A stretch of 64,000 nt of DNA from the NCBI GenBank assembly GCA_049841135.1, contig JASGHK010000007.1, positions 124,001 through 188,000 of the forward strand. Direction: 5' to 3'. Under the pieces are notes generated by a model. It made no database searches. It saw nothing but the letters and a program-made list of their open reading frames with translations, and had not been told where the DNA came from. Made by a program: the position numbers and the translations under genes. The DNA is from JACRCT01 sp049841135 (GTDB lineage: Bacteria; Myxococcota; Myxococcia; Myxococcales; UBA5297). Positions 28,029 to 36,702 of this stretch are shown piece after piece (within the stretch, counting starts at the first letter, position 1; every line of letters begins with the position of its first letter).

Positions 28029-30345
28029 ATGCGCTTCCTGCTGCGCCTGCTCGGCACTCGCCTGCCGAAGACCGAAGGTGAGCTGCCTGCTCCGCTCCAC
28101 TCGGAGGTGACGATCCGCCGCGATCGCCACGGCATCGTCTACGTCGAGGCCCAGAACGACGACGACGCGTTCTTCGGCCTGGGCTTCGCGGAGGCGCAGG
28201 ACCGAGCCTTCCAGCTCGAGCTCTTCGTCCGCGCGGCACGCGGGACCCTGGCCGAGGTCGTCGGGGCGGAGATGCTCGACGCCGATCGCCTCGCCAGGCG
28301 CCTGGGCTTCCGCCGCAACGCCCAGGCGCAGCTCGAGGTGCAGACGCCCGCCGTGCGCGCCCAGTTGGAGGCGTTCATCCGCGGGGCCAACTTCGCGCTG
28401 CGCCAGGGACCGCGCACGCACGAGGCCGCGCTCCTGGGTGCGCCTCCCTTCGTGCTCGAGCCCGCCGATTCGCTCGCGGTCGTCCAGTTCATCAGCTTCG
28501 CCCTGTGCTCCAACTGGGACGCGGAGCTCGCGCGCCTGCGCATCCTCCTCGCCGACGGCCCGGAGGCGCTCTTCGCGCTGGAGGCCGCCGATCCCTCGCT
28601 CATCGCCGGCGAGCGGGGCTCCCGCCTCGAGCGCGATGCCCGGCTGCTCCAGGCCGCGGAGAAGCTGGCCGCCGACGCGGACCGCTTGCTCGGCGCCGCC
28701 CCAGCCGGAGGCGCCTCGAACAACTGGGTCCTCGCCCCGTCGCGAACCACCACCGGCCGCCCGCTGCTCGCCTGCGATCCCCACCTGTCGCCGATGCTGC
28801 CCGCCTACTGGTACCTCGCCCACGTGCGCACTCCGGACTGGGCGGTCAGCGGCGCCTGCTTCCCGTGCCAGCCCATCGCCAGCTTCGGCCACAACGAGAA
28901 GGTGGCCTGGGGCTTCACCGCCGGGCACCACGACAACACCGACCTCTTCGTCGAGCGGCTCTCCGACGACGGGACCCGGGCGCTGCGCGAGGGCGGCTGG
29001 GAGGCGTGCGAGGTCCGCGACGAGGTCATCCGCGTTCGCGGGCGCGCGGACGTGCACGAGCGGGTGGTCGTCACGCCGCGCGGCCCGGTCGTCTCGCCTT
29101 GCCTGCCTGCGGGCGCGCCGGTCCTCTCGATGCGGGCCACCTGGATGGCGGCGCGCCCCATCGCCTCCTTCCAGATCTTCCGGGCGCAGACGGTCGCCGA
29201 GGCCCGCGAGCTGTTCCGGGTCTATCCGGCCGACTCCGAGAACCGCCTCTTTGCCGACGTGCACGGGACCATCGCCTGGCAGCTGGTGGGCGACGCACCG
29301 GCCCGCCGCGGCGGCCACGGCCTCGTCCCGATGCCGGCCTGGCACGCGGACACCGGATGGGAGCGTGAGCCGCTGCCCTTCGACTCGCTGCCCGGCATCA
29401 CCAACCCACCGGAGGGCTTTCTCGCGACCGCCAACCAGCCGCCGCGGTCGACGACGCAGACCTTCCTCGGCGCCGACTGGCTCGACGGCGGCCGCTACGC
29501 GCGCATCGTGGAGCTGCTCGCGGCGCGCGAGAAGTGGGACCTCGAGGCGACGATGAGGATGCAGCTCGATCGCACGACGGTGTACTGGCGGGCGCTGCGC
29601 GAGACGGTGCTCGCCGCCATGCGCGGCTCGCCGGCGCGCGAGGCGGTGGGGCTGCTCGAGGACTGGGACGGCGTGGTGGGCCCCGACTCCGCCGCGGCCG
29701 CCGTCTTCGAGCCTCTGGTTCGCGGAGCTGATGGCGCGGGTCTGCCGCGCCAAGGCTCCGAAGGCCTGGGAGGCCGCGCTCGGGGAAGGCATCAACGCGC
29801 TGCTGCCGCACGGGATGATGGCGCTGCGGCGCTCGGGGCAGCTGGTGCGGCTGGTCCTCTCGAAGCCCGACGGGTGGTTCGCAGGCGGCTGGGACGCCGA
29901 GGTGCGCTCCAGCCTCGAGGCCGCGGCGAGGCAGCTCGAGGAGGTCGCCGGCCGCGACGTCCGGCAATGGGCGTGGGGCAAGGTCAGGCCGCTGGTGCTC
30001 ACGCACCCGGTGGGCTCCAAGCCCGTCCTGCGCGGCCTGTTCAACCTGGGCCCCATCGCCTTCGGCGGCGACGGCAGCACCCTCCCGCAGGCCTCGGTGC
30101 CGTTCGGCGAGCCGCTCGCGAACCCCATCGGCATCCCGAACCTGCGGATGGTGCTCGACGTGGGGAACTGGGAGGCGGGCCGCTGGATCCTCGCGGGCGG
30201 CCAGTCGGGCAACCCGCTCTCGCCGCACTACGGGGACATGGTCCCGCTCTGGGAGCGGGGTGAGGGAGTCCCCATGGCGTGGTCGAAGGAGTCGGTGGCT
30301 TCGGCTTCGGTGGCGAAGCTGGTTTTGAAGCCCCAGGCCGCCTGA
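28029..30345 (+). CDS. Penicillin acylase-family Ntn hydrolase, one frameshift in this sequence
   Basis: Joined across one shift this is a ~771-aa S45-type amidase precursor that cuts itself into alpha and beta chains. The N-terminal nucleophile is Ser230 in GGASNNWVL, at the expected alpha/beta junction. VRDRHGIVYVEAQN-like and GLGFAEAQDRAFQLE segments mark the alpha chain; DPHLSPMLPAYWYLAH and FGHNEKVAWGFTAG mark the beta chain. The frame changes at GAGCCTC 29709-29715; GAGCTC would give FELWFAELMARV. Family substrates include penicillins, acyl-homoserine lactones and other N-acyl amides, and this one is not determined. ATG 28029 has GGAGGA 5 nt upstream. No ordinary signal peptide is visible, which is unusual for the family. 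Confidence 0.85.
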
Positions 30346-30351
30346 GCCGAC

Positions 30352-30994
30352 TCAGGCGGCGCGCACCTCGACGAGCACCGCGCACAGCTCGTCGATCGAC
30401 GAAGCCAGCTGCTGGGCGGTGGCGGCGGCGCCGGAGTGGGCGCCGGCGTCGTAGCGCAAGAGCGTCAGCCGGGTGGCCAGCTCGCCGGCCCGTGCCAGGG
30501 CGCGGTCGAGCTCGGCCTGGGTCTGCTGCCTCAAGGCCTGCAGCTTGCGGACGTGTTCGATGCGCTGCGCCAGGATCTCCGCGACCGCCGACCCGTCGTG
30601 GGAGGCGACCAGCCGGTCGTGCTCGGCGACGAGCCGGGCGAGGTCGTGCTCGGGCATCGCGAGCAGGCCGTCGAAGCTCGACCTTGCGCGCCGCCGCCGA
30701 GCGCAACGCCTTGCCCAGCGCCTCGACGCGGCGCATCTCCAGCGTCAGCCCGTCGCCGAGCAGGTCCCCGAGCGCGCGCAGCGCGTCGGCCAGAGACGCC
30801 TCCGCCGCTCGGATGCGCCCCTCGTCGCCTGGCGCCGGCGGGGCGGGCGGCTCCGGGGCGAAGAGCGGGAGGAAGACCGGCCAGAGCAGGGCGCGCAGCG
30901 CGAAGGTCGGTGCGGCGGCCGGCACCCGGCGCGCCAGGGCGAGGGCCACCAGCAGTCCGGCAGCCAGGTAGATCACGAGGGTCGCGAGAGCCAC
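30352..30994 (-). CDS. Membrane-anchored coiled-coil protein, one frameshift in this sequence
   Basis: GTG 30994 has GGAGG 9 nt upstream. The ~213-aa product starts with a transmembrane helix (LVIYLAAGLLVALALA) and a Pro-rich linker (APEPPAPPAPGDEG). Two long helical stretches rich in Ala, Leu, Glu and Arg follow (RAAEASLADALRALGDL, RKLQALRQQTQAELDRALARA), likely coiled coil. The frame changes at GAAGCTC 30673-30679 (GAGCTTC on the coding strand). GAGCTC restores KVELDGLLAMPEHDLA. It is the last gene of a three-gene minus-strand operon, 35 nt after its neighbour. Function is unknown. Confidence 0.6.
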
Positions 30995-31029
30995 GGCGTC
31001 TGCCTCCGTCGGTCTGGGGACTTGGGGTT

Positions 31030-31758
31030 TCAGCGAAGCGCGGTCTCGACCGCTTTGACGGCGGTGCGCTGCAGGGCGTCGAAGGCCGTGCGCTCCAGCG
31101 GCCGGGTGAGCACCAACTGCTTCGTGTCGCTGGGGGCGCCGATGAAGGGCCGGATGAGCCAGGCGCACTGCAGGCCGACCAGCCCGAAGATGGCCGTCCA
31201 GGCGAAGAGGTGGAACGCCGGGCGGCGGCCGCGGCGCATCGCCTGGTAGAGCACGAGGATCCCCCGCAGGCAGGCGAAGGCGAGCAGGGCCGCGGCGCCG
31301 AGGATGGTGTACAGGTACACGCCGAGCGTCGGCGCGATGACCCGCGTGAAGACGAGCAGCACCGGGCAGAGCGCGAGCAGCGTCATGCCCGCGGTGGCGA
31401 TGGCGGTCAGGGCCTCGCCGATGGCCTCGTCGAGCCGCGCCTTGCTCCCCAAGAGCCGCCCGTAGACGTGCAGCGCCGGCAAGCAGATGACCAGCGAGCC
31501 GAGCGCGACGAAGACGAGCTTGGGGGCGGCGAGCAGGCCCTGCAGCGGCGAGTGCGCCAGGCCGACGATGAAGCCGTAAGCGCCGAAGCCGATGGCCGAG
31601 AGCAGGATGAGGCGGGCGGGGAGGTCGCGGGTGGCGGCCCCGCCCTGGTGCACCTTGTCGAGCAGTTGATCGGGGCTGCGCAGCAGCAGCTCGGCGGTCT
31701 GGAGCAGCCCGGGGGACTTCGCGGTCGGTGCGGGGGCGGTGTGGGTCGATGCGTTCAT
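31030..31758 (-). CDS. Multi-pass membrane protein, paralogue of its upstream neighbour
   Basis: The 242-aa product has about five predicted membrane helices after a ~45-residue hydrophilic N-terminus (LILLSAIGFGAYGFIVGL, LVFVALGSLVICLPALHVYG, TLLALCPVLLVFTRVIAP, TILGAAALLAFACLRGILV, AFHLFAWTAIFGLVGLQCAW). The core ICLPALHVYG...DEAIGEALTA matches ICLPALYVFW...ARECLGAALDA in the gene just upstream, so the two are diverged paralogues. They are 10 bp apart and clearly co-transcribed. I do not recognise the family (Yip1-like topology is possible). Confidence 0.68.
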   Translation of the reverse strand: MNASTHTAPAPTAKSPGLLQTAELLLRSPDQLLDKVHQGGAATRDLPARLILLSAIGFGAYGFIVGLAHSPLQGLLAAPKLVFVALGSLVICLPALHVYGRLLGSKARLDEAIGEALTAIATAGMTLLALCPVLLVFTRVIAPTLGVYLYTILGAAALLAFACLRGILVLYQAMRRGRRPAFHLFAWTAIFGLVGLQCAWLIRPFIGAPSDTKQLVLTRPLERTAFDALQRTAVKAVETALR

Positions 31759-31768
31759 GGCGGCTCCT

Positions 31769-32392
31769 TTAGAACCAGCGGATGCCGGTGAGGTAGGCGA
31801 ACTGCACGAAGCTGACGGCGACGAGCGCGGCGAAGGCCCACTGGGCGAGGAAGTGGAGGCGCCCGCCCAGGGCTCGCAGCCGGGTGCCGAAGACGGCGCC
31901 TCCGGCCACCAGCGCCAGCCCGGCGAACACCAACGCGAGCGGCGCGAGGATCCGCGAGTGCGGAGCGGTCACCGAGAAGAACCAGAGGATGGGGGCGGTG
32001 GAGGCGAGCGCCGCGCCCGAGGAGCCGAAGGCGTCGAGCGCCGCGCCCAGGCACTCGCGGGCGCCCAGCTTCTCCTGCCGGCTGGCCCAGAAGACGTAGA
32101 GGGCGGGCAGGCAGATGGCCCAGGCCAGCAGCAGCGCGCCGGCATACGACGCGGCCCAGGTGAGGTGGCCGAGGCCGGGGAGGGCGTGCTCCGCGGCGGT
32201 GCGCAGCGCGAAGCCGAAGAGCGCGGTGCCGCCGATGGCCTGCGCCCAAGAGACGAGCCCGCCGCGAAGGTCGACAGGAGCGGGAACGGCAACCGGGATC
32301 GAGGCCGGCGAGGGACTGACCGCCGGAGCCTCGGGTGGGGGCTCGCGAGTCAGGGGGAAGGGACTCGGCAGGATCTGGGCGGGGGCATCCAT
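31769..32392 (-). CDS. Multi-pass membrane protein, first gene of the operon
   Basis: The 207-aa product has a Pro-rich cytoplasmic N-terminus of ~45 residues and five hydrophobic segments. The segment ICLPALYVFW is shared with the next gene. ATG 32392 has GAGGTCC upstream. The C-terminus FAYLTGIRWF ends at the membrane. The three genes 32392 to 30352 form one operon of two paralogous integral proteins and one membrane-anchored coiled-coil protein. No ATPase or enzyme is associated, so a transport or scaffold role is only a guess. Confidence 0.68.
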   Translation of the reverse strand: MDAPAQILPSPFPLTREPPPEAPAVSPSPASIPVAVPAPVDLRGGLVSWAQAIGGTALFGFALRTAAEHALPGLGHLTWAASYAGALLLAWAICLPALYVFWASRQEKLGARECLGAALDAFGSSGAALASTAPILWFFSVTAPHSRILAPLALVFAGLALVAGGAVFGTRLRALGGRLHFLAQWAFAALVAVSFVQFAYLTGIRWF

Positions 32393-32696
32393 CGTGGACC
32401 TCCTTGCGGCGAAGGCTCGCCGCGGTGGCGAGGCGTTCGTGGAGGTCGGGAATGCAAGACGTGCCAGCGCGCCGCGTTGCGCGGGAGGGCCGGCCGGACC
32501 CGATCGCAGCCGGCCCCCGAGATTTCTCGAGGCGGGACGTGGGGCTTAGCCGCGCTCGTGATTCGCGTCACGCGCTTGCCCGCGACCTCGCTATCGGTCT
32601 CGTCGGGCGGGCGCGCGGCGGCACGAGGGGCCGGGCCAGGCGCCGCGTCGTCAAGTTGTCACCGCGGTGTCGGGACTTCACCGCCGCCGAGCACGA
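32393..32696. other. 304-bp gap without a gene
   Basis: This gap lies between the membrane operon start (32392) and the hemerythrin gene end (32697), both on the minus strand, so it should hold the operon promoter. I see only GC-rich sequence with no clear -10/-35 pair and no convincing small ORF. Confidence 0.5.
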
Positions 32697-33092
32697 TCAG
32701 CGCTTCTTCAGCAGGTGCCGCCCTAGCTCCACGTCGTTGGCGACGATGTGGAAGCGGTACCACTCCAGCAGGCGTCCCACCGCCCAGCGCCGGAAGTTCG
32801 GCGTCAGGCCCTTGGTCTCCAGCTCCTTCGAGAACTTGCGCGCGTCGGCCACGAAGCTGTCGTGGGCCTCCTTGTGCCGGGAGGCGTTGGGGAACGCCGT
32901 CTCCACCATCAGCTGCTCCTCGACCGCGAAGTGCGAGGTGATGTCCTCCACGACCGAATCGAGGCGCGCGCTCACCGCCTCCACCTTCCCCGCGTTCACC
33001 GCGGCTACCAGCTCCAGCAGCTGGGTCCGCAAGCGGCGGTGGTGCTGGTCGAGCACGGGGTCGCCGATGTCGGGGCATTCGAGGTCTGCCAT
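32697..33092 (-). CDS. Bacteriohemerythrin-type oxygen-binding protein
   Basis: The 131-aa single-domain protein has every di-iron ligand of bacteriohemerythrins: His17 (DQHH), His54 and Glu58 (HFAVEE), His73 and His77 (HKEAH), and His115 and Asp120 (FHIVAND). Such proteins bind O2 reversibly and store or deliver it, or sense it in chemotaxis and signalling proteins. Here the domain stands alone and is cytoplasmic. ATG 33092 is chosen over in-frame TTG 33104; GGAGA lies upstream. It is probably transcribed alone, with no obvious partner beside it. Confidence 0.9.
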   Translation of the reverse strand: MADLECPDIGDPVLDQHHRRLRTQLLELVAAVNAGKVEAVSARLDSVVEDITSHFAVEEQLMVETAFPNASRHKEAHDSFVADARKFSKELETKGLTPNFRRWAVGRLLEWYRFHIVANDVELGRHLLKKR

Positions 33093-33129
33093 GCGCTTCT
33101 CCAAGTCTCCCGGCCGATCGTAGCGTCCT

Positions 33130-33147
33130 GAACGCGCGCGCGCGCGT
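33130..33147. repeat. 18-bp perfect palindrome with alternating CG core
   Basis: GAAC(GC)nGTTC at 33130-33147 equals its own reverse complement. It lies 38 nt upstream of the hemerythrin start on the minus strand, so it may be an operator, a cruciform or Z-DNA-prone tract, or only a simple repeat. Confidence 0.5.
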
Positions 33148-33279
33148 TCACATGCCTTCCGGGAGGGGACCTGGCGAAGGAGGGAGCGCTGATCCGCGCG
33201 AACGAAACTGGGCTGGGCGAGCTCCCGCCCGGGCCCCTGGCGGGGGCGTTGGCCAAGGCGATCGCGGCGCCGGAAATGA

Positions 33280-33313
33280 GATGCGGGGCCAAGGTCGCCC
33301 CTGGCCCCGCATC
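33280..33313 (-). terminator. Terminator of the SDR-thiolase operon
   Basis: A 12-bp perfect stem (33280-33291 with 33302-33313) and 10-nt loop lie 25 nt past the thiolase stop on the minus strand. A short TCATTTCC follows in that direction. Confidence 0.65.
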
Positions 33314-33337
33314 GTTCGCATGTCCGAATGGTGAGGT

Positions 33338-34591
33338 CTACTTCACGCGGCGCAGCACGCTGACGCAGTTGGTGACGCCGGAGCCACCGACGTTGAAGGT
33401 GACGCCGATGGACGGCTTCTTCTTGGTCGGGGCCAGGCCGATGGGCTCCTCGATGAGCTGCTTGTAGACCAGGGCGTGCATCGAGGCGCCGGTGGCGCCG
33501 ACCGGGTGGCCCTTGGCCTTCAGGCCGCCCGAGAGGTTGATGCAGACCTGGTCGTCATCGGCGGTGAAGCGGCCGTTCATGTAGTCCAGGCCGGCCTTGC
33601 CGTCGGCGGAGAAGCCCAGCGCCTCGGTGGTGAGCAGCTGGTTGATGGTGAAGCAGTCGTGGACCTCGGCGAGGTCGATGTCCTTGGAGGTGACGCCGGC
33701 CTCCTTGAAGGCCTTGGCCACGGCGTCCTTGCCCGCCTCGAGCACGTGCTTGTTCGGGCGCTTGGACAGCGGCATGTACTCCTCGGAGTGGCCGATGCCG
33801 GCGATCTCCACGACCTTCTTCTTGGAGGCCTTGGCGTTCTCGGTGGTGGTCAGCACCACCGCAGCGGCGCCGTCGGTCACCAGCGAGCAGTCGTGCAGGC
33901 GCAGGGGCGCGGCGATCAGCATGTTCGAGCCCTTGCCGCTGTCGGGCAGCGCGAGGATCTCGGCGGCGGTCTGCGGGCCGTTCTGCTGGTGGGCCAGCGG
34001 GTTCTTGGTGGCGTTCTTGTACATGAGCGCCGCGACGTGGGCCGACTGGGCGCGCCACTCGGACTCGCTGAGCTTGTAGTGCTCGATGTAGGCCTTGGCG
34101 AGCTCGGCGAACAGGCCGGGGAAGGTGGCGCCCTTGCCGCCCTCCTCGGGCCAGTAGGAGCAGGTGGCCAGCGCCTGGGTCATCGCCGGGGTGTCGAGCA
34201 GGTTCATCTTCTCGACGCCGATGACCAGCACGTTCTTGAAGCGGCCGGCCTCGATGGCGTAGAGCGCGTCGTAGATGGCGACGGAGGAGGACGCGCAGGC
34301 GCACTCGGTGCGGGTCATCGGCTTGAAGCGCAGCGCGGGGTCGATGGCGGTGGCCAGCGGCGCGACGTGCTCCTGGTTGACGAAGCGGCCCGGCGAGCAG
34401 CTGCCGATCCACACGGCGTCGATGTCCTTCGCGGACAGGCCGGAGTCGGCGATGGCCCCGCGGCCGGCCTCGACGAGGAGGTCGTAGAAGGAGGCTTTGT
34501 CGATCTTCTTCTTGAAGCTGATCATGTCCTTCACGTCGATCAGCGACCCGAACTTCGTGTTGTAGGCACCGACGATGCTGACGCGGCTCAT
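33338..34591 (-). CDS. Thiolase-family acyl-CoA acyltransferase (SCP-x type)
   Basis: The 417-aa protein has the thiolase fold signatures: Cys99 in TECACASSSVAIYDA (nucleophile of the acyl-enzyme), VHDCFTIN (His for the oxyanion hole) and GGLKAKGHPVGATG (general-base His). The spacing and the HDCF motif fit the SCP-x/SCP2 thiolase branch rather than AtoB/FadA. It would cleave or form 3-oxoacyl-CoA in the cytoplasm. It lies 59 nt downstream of a short-chain dehydrogenase, consistent with consecutive steps of beta-oxidation or a related acyl-CoA pathway. No acyl-CoA dehydrogenase or hydratase is nearby. Confidence 0.9.
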   Translation of the reverse strand: MSRVSIVGAYNTKFGSLIDVKDMISFKKKIDKASFYDLLVEAGRGAIADSGLSAKDIDAVWIGSCSPGRFVNQEHVAPLATAIDPALRFKPMTRTECACASSSVAIYDALYAIEAGRFKNVLVIGVEKMNLLDTPAMTQALATCSYWPEEGGKGATFPGLFAELAKAYIEHYKLSESEWRAQSAHVAALMYKNATKNPLAHQQNGPQTAAEILALPDSGKGSNMLIAAPLRLHDCSLVTDGAAAVVLTTTENAKASKKKVVEIAGIGHSEEYMPLSKRPNKHVLEAGKDAVAKAFKEAGVTSKDIDLAEVHDCFTINQLLTTEALGFSADGKAGLDYMNGRFTADDDQVCINLSGGLKAKGHPVGATGASMHALVYKQLIEEPIGLAPTKKKPSIGVTFNVGGSGVTNCVSVLRRVK

Positions 34592-34615
34592 GGCAATCCT
34601 CTTTGGTAAGGGGGG

Positions 34616-34634
34616 CGCCGGCGGGGGGCCGGCG
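34616..34634. other. Intercistronic hairpin between SDR and thiolase genes
   Basis: CGCCGGC and GCCGGCG (7-bp stem, 5-nt loop) lie in the 59-nt gap. There is no T-run. It could tune the ratio of the two mRNAs or proteins. Confidence 0.4.
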
Positions 34635-34650
34635 AAGAAAGGGTCCGGAG

Positions 34651-35442
34651 TTACTTGGCCAGGCCGTTGCTGATGAGGCCGCCGGTGATCTCCAGGCAGG
34701 TGGCGTCGACCGCCTCGTTCTGCGCCGCGAACATGATGATGTCGGCGATCTCGCTGGGCTCGATGAGGCGGTTGATGTGCACGCCCTTGAGGATGCCGGC
34801 CAGCGCGTCCTGGTTCATGCCCTTGACCATCGGGGTGCCCACGTAGCCGGGGGCGATGGCGACGCAGCGGATGTTCTGGATGCCCTTCATCTGGAACTCG
34901 CCCACGAGGATCTTCGGCCACAGCGCGACGGCGGCCTTGGTGGACGAGTAGTTGATCTGCCCGGTCTGGCCCACCTTGTTCACCGAGCTGATGGGGACGA
35001 GCAGGCCCTTGTAGCCGTTGTTGACCATGCGGATGGCCGCCTCGCGCATGGTGATGAACGAGCCGACCAGGTTGACGTCGATGACCGCCTTGAACTGGTC
35101 GGTGGTCATCGCCTTCTTGACCTTCCCGGTCTCCTTGTCGGTGTTGATCATCAGGCCGTCCTTGATGATGCCGGCGCAGGAGACGGCGATGTTGAGCGCG
35201 CCGAACTTCTCGATGGCGAGGTCCATCAGCGCGGCGACGTCCTCGTCGCTGGTCACGTTGCACTTGGCGGAGGCGACCTGGCCGCCGGCAGCGACGATCT
35301 CGCCGGAGACGCGGTCGAGGTTCTTCTGGTCCATGTCGCCGATCACGACCTTGACGCCCTTGGCCGCCATCGACTTGGCGACGGACTCGCCAATGCCGCT
35401 GGCGCCACCGGTGACGACTGCCACTGCACCCTTGAGTTCCAT
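34651..35442 (-). CDS. Short-chain dehydrogenase/reductase, first gene with the thiolase
   Basis: The 263-aa classical SDR has the Rossmann cofactor motif TGGASGIG (residues 11-18), CAG (NAG variant, ~89-91) and the catalytic triad: Ser152/153 in PISSVNK, Tyr165 and Lys169 (YSSTK). Asp36/Asp38 after beta-2 (IGDMDQ) suggests NAD+ over NADP+. With the downstream thiolase it probably oxidises a 3-hydroxyacyl-CoA or related alcohol. An insert of ~15 residues (INTDKETGKVKKAMTTD) is longer than usual. ATG 35442 has AGGA upstream, and a promoter is visible at 35499-35526. Confidence 0.88.
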   Translation of the reverse strand: MELKGAVAVVTGGASGIGESVAKSMAAKGVKVVIGDMDQKNLDRVSGEIVAAGGQVASAKCNVTSDEDVAALMDLAIEKFGALNIAVSCAGIIKDGLMINTDKETGKVKKAMTTDQFKAVIDVNLVGSFITMREAAIRMVNNGYKGLLVPISSVNKVGQTGQINYSSTKAAVALWPKILVGEFQMKGIQNIRCVAIAPGYVGTPMVKGMNQDALAGILKGVHINRLIEPSEIADIIMFAAQNEAVDATCLEITGGLISNGLAK

Positions 35443-35498
35443 GGGAATCCTCGTGTGAGTTCGGGTCGGCGCATGGTGCGCCGCAACAAGCGGGCCTA

Positions 35499-35526
35499 TA
35501 GATACAACATTTCCCATCAGCGTCAA
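35499..35526 (-). promoter_or_regulatory. Sigma-70-type promoter of the SDR-thiolase operon
   Basis: On the minus strand TTGACG (35526-35521), a 16-nt spacer and TATCTA (35504-35499) lie about 57 nt before ATG 35442. It is one of few AT-rich patches in the window. Confidence 0.55.
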
Positions 35527-35636
35527 GCCGGGTTGTGCGTTGCAGCAACGCCCGTCCGGGCGAGCCGGCGCCAGGCCCCCGGGATTCCAGGCGAAAGCAG
35601 CCCGGCCGCTTTCGAGGGGTCCAGGCGAGGCTGGGC

Positions 35637-35642
35637 TACAAT
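35637..35642 (+). promoter_or_regulatory. Candidate -10 box TACAAT
   Basis: GGGCTACAATCGG lies 31 nt before ATG 35674. Identical hexamers precede the genes at 5757 and 48927. No clear -35 is seen. Confidence 0.4.
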
Positions 35643-35673
35643 CGGCGGCGACGAACCGAGTCGGGAGGCGCCG

Positions 35674-36363
35674 ATGCGAACCTGGAAAGCCGTCGTCCTG
35701 CTGGCAGCGGTCATGGCCGCTTGCGACGACCCCGTGGGGCTGGTCCTACACGACGACGCGGGCAGCTCGTCGGCCGATACCGGGCCCGCGCCGTCAGAGG
35801 ACGTCGGCGTGCCTGACACCGGCCCAGGGCTGGACGCGGGCGAGCGGCCGGATGCGGGCACGAGCGCCGCGGATTCCGGCCCCCTCGATGCGGCCGAGTC
35901 TGTGGATGCGGCAGCGTTGCTGGACGGCAGCTTCGAGCCGGACGTCGGCGCCAAGCTGGACGCTGGGGCGGCCTGGGACGGCGGAGGGCAGCCCGACTCG
36001 GGCCTGCGACCCGACGCCGCGGCGGGCCTGGACGCCAGCGAGTCGCCGGACTCCGGCGGGGCCAATGGGGCCATCGGCCAGCCCTGCGCCCAAGCGTCGG
36101 ACTGCGCCTCCGACACCTGCCTGGGGACCGCCGACGGCTGGCCGAGCGCGGGCTACTGCGCGCAGTCGGGGTGCAACGTCTTCGACCCGGTCAACACGTG
36201 CCCGGCGGGCTCCCGGTGCCGCAACATCGCGCCCAACGGCCAGCCGACGCGCGCGATGTGCCTGGACCTGTGCCAGACCGACGGGACCGATCCTTGCGCC
36301 GACGGGCTCAGCTGCGCCCGGCATGGAGGCGGGAGCCCGTACTACGTCTGCGAGCCACCTTGA
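35674..36363 (+). CDS. Cysteine-rich lipoprotein with Asp/Ala/Gly linker
   Basis: ATG 35674 follows GGGAGG. A lipoprotein signal ends in lipobox MAAC. Residues ~25-130 are a low-complexity linker with recurring DAG/DSG/DTG units, a style common in surface lipoproteins of Myxococcota. The C-terminal ~100 residues carry ten cysteines (GQPCAQASDCASDTC, NTCPAGSRCRN, CLDLCQTDGTDPC), probably disulfide-bonded outside the cell. It is 229 aa in all. It is divergent from the SDR operon. Likely a surface-exposed binding or structural protein; no specific function is seen. Confidence 0.75.
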   Translation: MRTWKAVVLLAAVMAACDDPVGLVLHDDAGSSSADTGPAPSEDVGVPDTGPGLDAGERPDAGTSAADSGPLDAAESVDAAALLDGSFEPDVGAKLDAGAAWDGGGQPDSGLRPDAAAGLDASESPDSGGANGAIGQPCAQASDCASDTCLGTADGWPSAGYCAQSGCNVFDPVNTCPAGSRCRNIAPNGQPTRAMCLDLCQTDGTDPCADGLSCARHGGGSPYYVCEPP

Positions 36364-36702
36364 GGCCGGGACGGCTGGGCACGGACGGATAGGGCACGAC
36401 CATCGATAGGGCGGAGTCGCCGAATGGCAGCCTCCTCTGAATCCGTCGCTCGGAAGCGCGAACGAGCATCCCGGCCTCAGTGCCACGCAGCCACCAGCCT
36501 CGCTCACCGTCCTTCATAAGAGCCGCTGGGCTGGGCGAAGCACCCGATGTCTGCGAAGCCATCCGTCGCGTGGCAGGTCAGCCGCCGGCTCGAGGCTCTG
36601 AGAAGGTAGCGGGGCGTCGCGTGCCTGCGTCGCCACGGCTGCCCTACGCTCCAACCGGCTCGCAGTGTCGCACCGCTGCGCAGTTGGCGGACCTTGCCGC
36701 GG
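36364..36702. other. 339-bp gap without a gene
   Basis: This gap lies between the convergent ends of the lipoprotein gene and the PDZ gene. No convincing ORF, RNA or terminator hairpin stands out. Confidence 0.5.
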
